From Torreya grandis (lineage: Eukaryota; Streptophyta; Pinopsida; Cupressales; Taxaceae): DNA of 64,000 nucleotides. The stretch is from positions 62,001 to 126,000 of the forward strand of contig JARHVA010008427.1 of the NCBI GenBank assembly GCA_037957365.1, written 5' to 3'. The notes below the pieces were generated by a model. It was not told where the DNA came from. It did no database searches and was given only the letters and a program-made list of their open reading frames with translations. Below, piece after piece: positions 61,343-64,000 of this stretch. Positions within the stretch are counted from its first letter, which is position 1, and every line of letters starts with the position of its first letter. Both the position numbers and the translations under genes were made by a program.

Positions 61343-62955
61343 TCCTGAGACAAAGTTTTCTCTCCTCATTGATCTATAGGCCTATCATCAGTCTCCATAT
61401 GTTTCGTTACTAGTTCTTTATCACTTTGTTTCTCAACCTCCACATCTTCTATTTATGAATCTTTTTCCATAACTTTTGACTTCTTTGTCACAAATATGAT
61501 CTTCAGCTTATGTGGCTTAGAAGAAGAAGGAACATCACTTTTATTTTTATCCTATTTTCTACTCTTCTTCTTGTTTTCTCTTGAAATTTAGGTTCTGAAC
61601 CTGTGATGAATTCTTTCAAAGTGATTTCTTTATTTGCTAACTAATTATTGGTATTTTCCAATATTGGTTCAAATCTTTTCCTTAAGGAAATTAGCTCCTT
61701 TTGTGACAATTGGATTGGGGGAAGAGGGGCACTGGCAACCTGTTCAACATTGTATCTATCATTAATCAAATCTCCATCATCCACTAAATTCTTAGGGATA
61801 TCAACAAGTCCCAGATATTCTATCTACTCAAGAGATAACCTATTATAGTTCATTTTCCTGACGTCTTTTATTGTCCTCAAATCTACCAAAACATCTTCAA
61901 TCATAGGTTCGTGAAATTAGGTTTTTCTCCTGATTATGTCCTTTACACCCCTATAATAAAAATTTAGTCTTATTTTGAACTGCTTCATGGTTATGAGTTG
62001 CATTTAAGTTTCTATAACTCTAGCTTTCCCAGTGGTTAACATTGAAAACCTACCAATTTTAATGAAGAACCTAAAATTGGGCTTCTTGAGTTCCATCTAT
62101 TTATTATGTACAAAAATTATTTGCCTGCATAACTCCATCAAGACCAATTTGTCTGAAGGGAATCTTAGAAGCATATAAGGATGACCTTGGAAAAAGCCAA
62201 CCTATAGGTATGAAAAAGAAAGAAATTTTAAGAACATACATCCAAAATTATTCACAACTGGCCAGGCCTCCTCTGACATTCTTATTTATTCTAATTGAGG
62301 ATCAAATAGACAAAAAAATACTACAAAAAAGTGTCATTTACTCTCCTGAAATGATGAATAGAACCCTTCAATGTTAACTGAGAGTAGTATTGATGCACTA
62401 GGGTTACTCTCCTATCTCCTTTTGATGTTAAACCTAGAGAGGTTCTCATTGAAGTTGTAATATACATCACATAGGAAGTCATGTAGAATTTGAAGGTAGT
62501 GGATACCTTCATCAATTACTCGTGCAGAGCATTGCTAACTTGTTCTCCCCAAAAGATGATTTGTCTATCTTGGAGAATTATCTTGATGAAGGGATACATC
62601 CACTCATGAAATTGTGAGTAAGAGGGAAAACCTCTTACCGTACTGAGAAGAGTTTTCAGATCACCAACTTCTTCTAAAAAGTCACTCCTTAGAAAACTTT
62701 GTGGCCACCTTGACAAGTTTGCCCTTGGAGTCTTGAGCCATTTATTGTTGATTACTTTCTTCACTTTTTTGGGATCTTTGTCATATTCTCTTTGTGCCTC
62801 AAAAAAGTCAAGATTTATCACTTATATAACAGGAGGGCACATGAATACTTTATCAATGAATTCCAAATCCAGTCTGATTATCACACTACCACTAGCATTT
62901 AACACAACCTTGGTGTCTTTATTATAGAACTGAGCACACTGAAGGACAAATTTTA
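61343..62955 (-). repeat. Triplicated block, unit C (complete)
   Basis: About 1.6 kb with both the head (as in A) and the tail (as in B); B and C are offset by about 1610 bases. Confidence 0.8.
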
Positions 62956-63257
62956 TGTTGTGAGCCACTATAAGAAAAGAAGATACTAGATGAATATTAA
63001 TTTTGATTATATTATTCATTTTAGAACTGGAATTACTTGACCTATTTTTTTCTACAAACTCAACGATGCCACATGACCAATCTCTGTATCTCTAATATTG
63101 TTGACATTAGAAGTTATAGAGGTGATTGGAAAAACATCTTAATATTTATACTTCATTGCCTTCAACTTCTTAGGAAAAATCTTTGTCATATAAAGAGATT
63201 TTATCAAGAGGATGTCAATGAAGAAGGATCCATAGAAGAAACTGCAATAAAATCCAT
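62321..63257 (-). pseudogene. Unidentified N-terminal protein region of element E
   Basis: A candidate ATG at 63257 opens MDFIAVSSMDPSSLTSS, then a stop. Further on, frames 63019-62822, 62821-62516 and 62515-62321 join in order: FVLQCAQFYNKDTKVVLNAS, QREYDKDPKKVKKVINNKWL, WPQSFLRSDFLEEVGDLKTL, FHEWMYPFIKIILQDRQIIF, then FYMTSYVMYITTSMRTSLGL, YYSQLTLKGSIHHFRRVND. Unit B repeats the middle part at 61209-60958 with about one change in seven residues. I cannot name the domain. It could be a gag-like shell of a plant element or a captured host gene. Confidence 0.5.
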
Positions 63258-64000
63258 GATCATTCAATTAGGAGAAATACTAGTAATCTGGGAAAACTAG
63301 ATGTCGATGATCACGTCTATAGGGATGCACTTGAAAGGGATAAAGTGTGAGCAGGCTAAAAAACTAGAGGAAAGCGGGCTCAAAAAAGAAAAAATTCAAA
63401 ATTTCCTAGAGTTAGGAAATTTGAGAGAATATTTTCATGGGCAGCAAAATTTTCCACCCTTGCATATGGGGGGTATGTTACTTCGATGGTGAAAATAGCT
63501 GAACTTGCAGGTGAAAACTATTTTCATGAAGGAGCGATGAAATCTGATGCCATTACATGTCATTAAACTTCATTTTCATGTGGAAGCAACAAAAAATGCT
63601 AACACTGTAGGTAGGAGAGACTTTAGTTTGCATGAGCAGCAAAAATCACTACCTAGGCATGATTAACATGTAAGTGTGGAAAAAAATTCTGTTACTATAG
63701 GGAATGGTAGAGATGGTATTTTTTGTAAGGGTGGTAAAATTTTCTACTCTTGTAGGAGGAAACTCACTTTTAAGAAATAGAATTTGATTTTTAGGCTTTT
63801 GCCTAGTAGACTTGTTTAGAGAAGTGAGGGTGGCTATTTTCAAATGATGAGAAAACATAGGTCAAGTAGAAATTGATTTGACATGCACTAGGGTTTTGAC
63901 ACTTTTAGCTATCAAGGCTCACTAGGGTAAAAAAAATTAAAAAAATATAAGGGGGATTCAAACTACAAAAAACAAAACCTAAAAAGAAAGAAAGAAAAAA
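63258..64000. other. Right-edge stretch, probable leader of element E
   Basis: No copy of the 56502-57420 LTR appears here, so the 5' LTR must lie further right. Short plus-strand frames (63037-63300, 63301-63492) show no domain and are probably chance. Confidence 0.35.

Larger units (their letters stand above)
56502..64000 (-). mobile_element. Large minus-strand LTR element E (runs off right edge)
   Basis: Starts at 56502 with TGTTAGGTG inside the G3 3' LTR. On the minus strand the LTR would end CACCTAACA. A TATA box, a coding region in minus orientation and a purine-rich end fit a retroelement whose 5' LTR lies beyond 64000. At least 5.8 kb of coding-like sequence shows no RT, integrase or protease motif, so it is non-autonomous, or its pol lies outside the window. 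Boundaries other than 56502 are tentative. Confidence 0.6.

Overview
The window is a repeat-dense, AT-rich piece of a plant nuclear genome. It holds LTR retrotransposons of the Ty1/copia and Ty3/gypsy superfamilies primed by initiator-Met tRNA, with long LTRs and several levels of nesting. I found no host protein gene, rRNA, tRNA or CRISPR array. Long, old, nested elements with decayed coding regions suggest a large seed-plant genome. A gymnosperm is possible, but that is inference and the sequence does not prove it.

Layout, left to right. (1) 1-381 and 5051-5300: an old minus-strand Ty3/gypsy fragment (gag/protease linker and retropepsin), split by a minus-strand LTR element at 382-5050 with 1.27 kb LTRs and no recognised pol. 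(2) 7977-14109: a degenerate minus-strand Ty3/gypsy chromovirus with 0.4 kb LTRs, PBS, PPT, gag, PR, RT, RNase H, IN and chromodomain, and a near-matching target duplication. (3) 15071-26223: a minus-strand Ty1/copia element. Its RNase H region is interrupted by a young-looking non-autonomous plus-strand LTR element (16922-21159, perfect AATAT duplication) that encodes one open 414-codon acidic protein. A second, truncated copia body (26224-27480) shares the right-hand LTR. (4) 30008-41990: a roughly 1 kb tandem duplication. Its second copy is split by a minus-strand copia element (31232-41213, perfect ATCAA duplication), itself split by a plus-strand deletion-derivative copia (33440-38461). 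(5) 44201-56501: a plus-strand chromovirus with very long (about 3.57 kb) LTRs. Its 3' LTR is cut by (6) a minus-strand element entering at 56502 and running off the right edge, whose coding region carries a triplicated block of about 1.6 kb.

The elements do not form a pathway; the window is a record of successive insertion. The relative order can be read directly: dup copy 2 > copia-A > copia-B; copia-C > non-autonomous element; gypsy fragment > 382-5050 element; chromovirus G3 > element E. Almost every pol has stops, frameshifts and lost catalytic residues. The exception is the open reading frame of the 16922-21159 element.

The most interesting signals are a three-step ladder of LTR-end/primer-binding-site modules built into the LTR at 18130-18262 and 21040-21159, arrays of a short palindrome (consensus ACCGAYGTCGGT) shared by otherwise unrelated elements, the unidentified proteins at 18354-19598 and in the 57.4-63.3 kb element, and copia-B with its in-frame deletion chimera and duplicated U5. 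All similarity statements come from reading by eye; no search was run.
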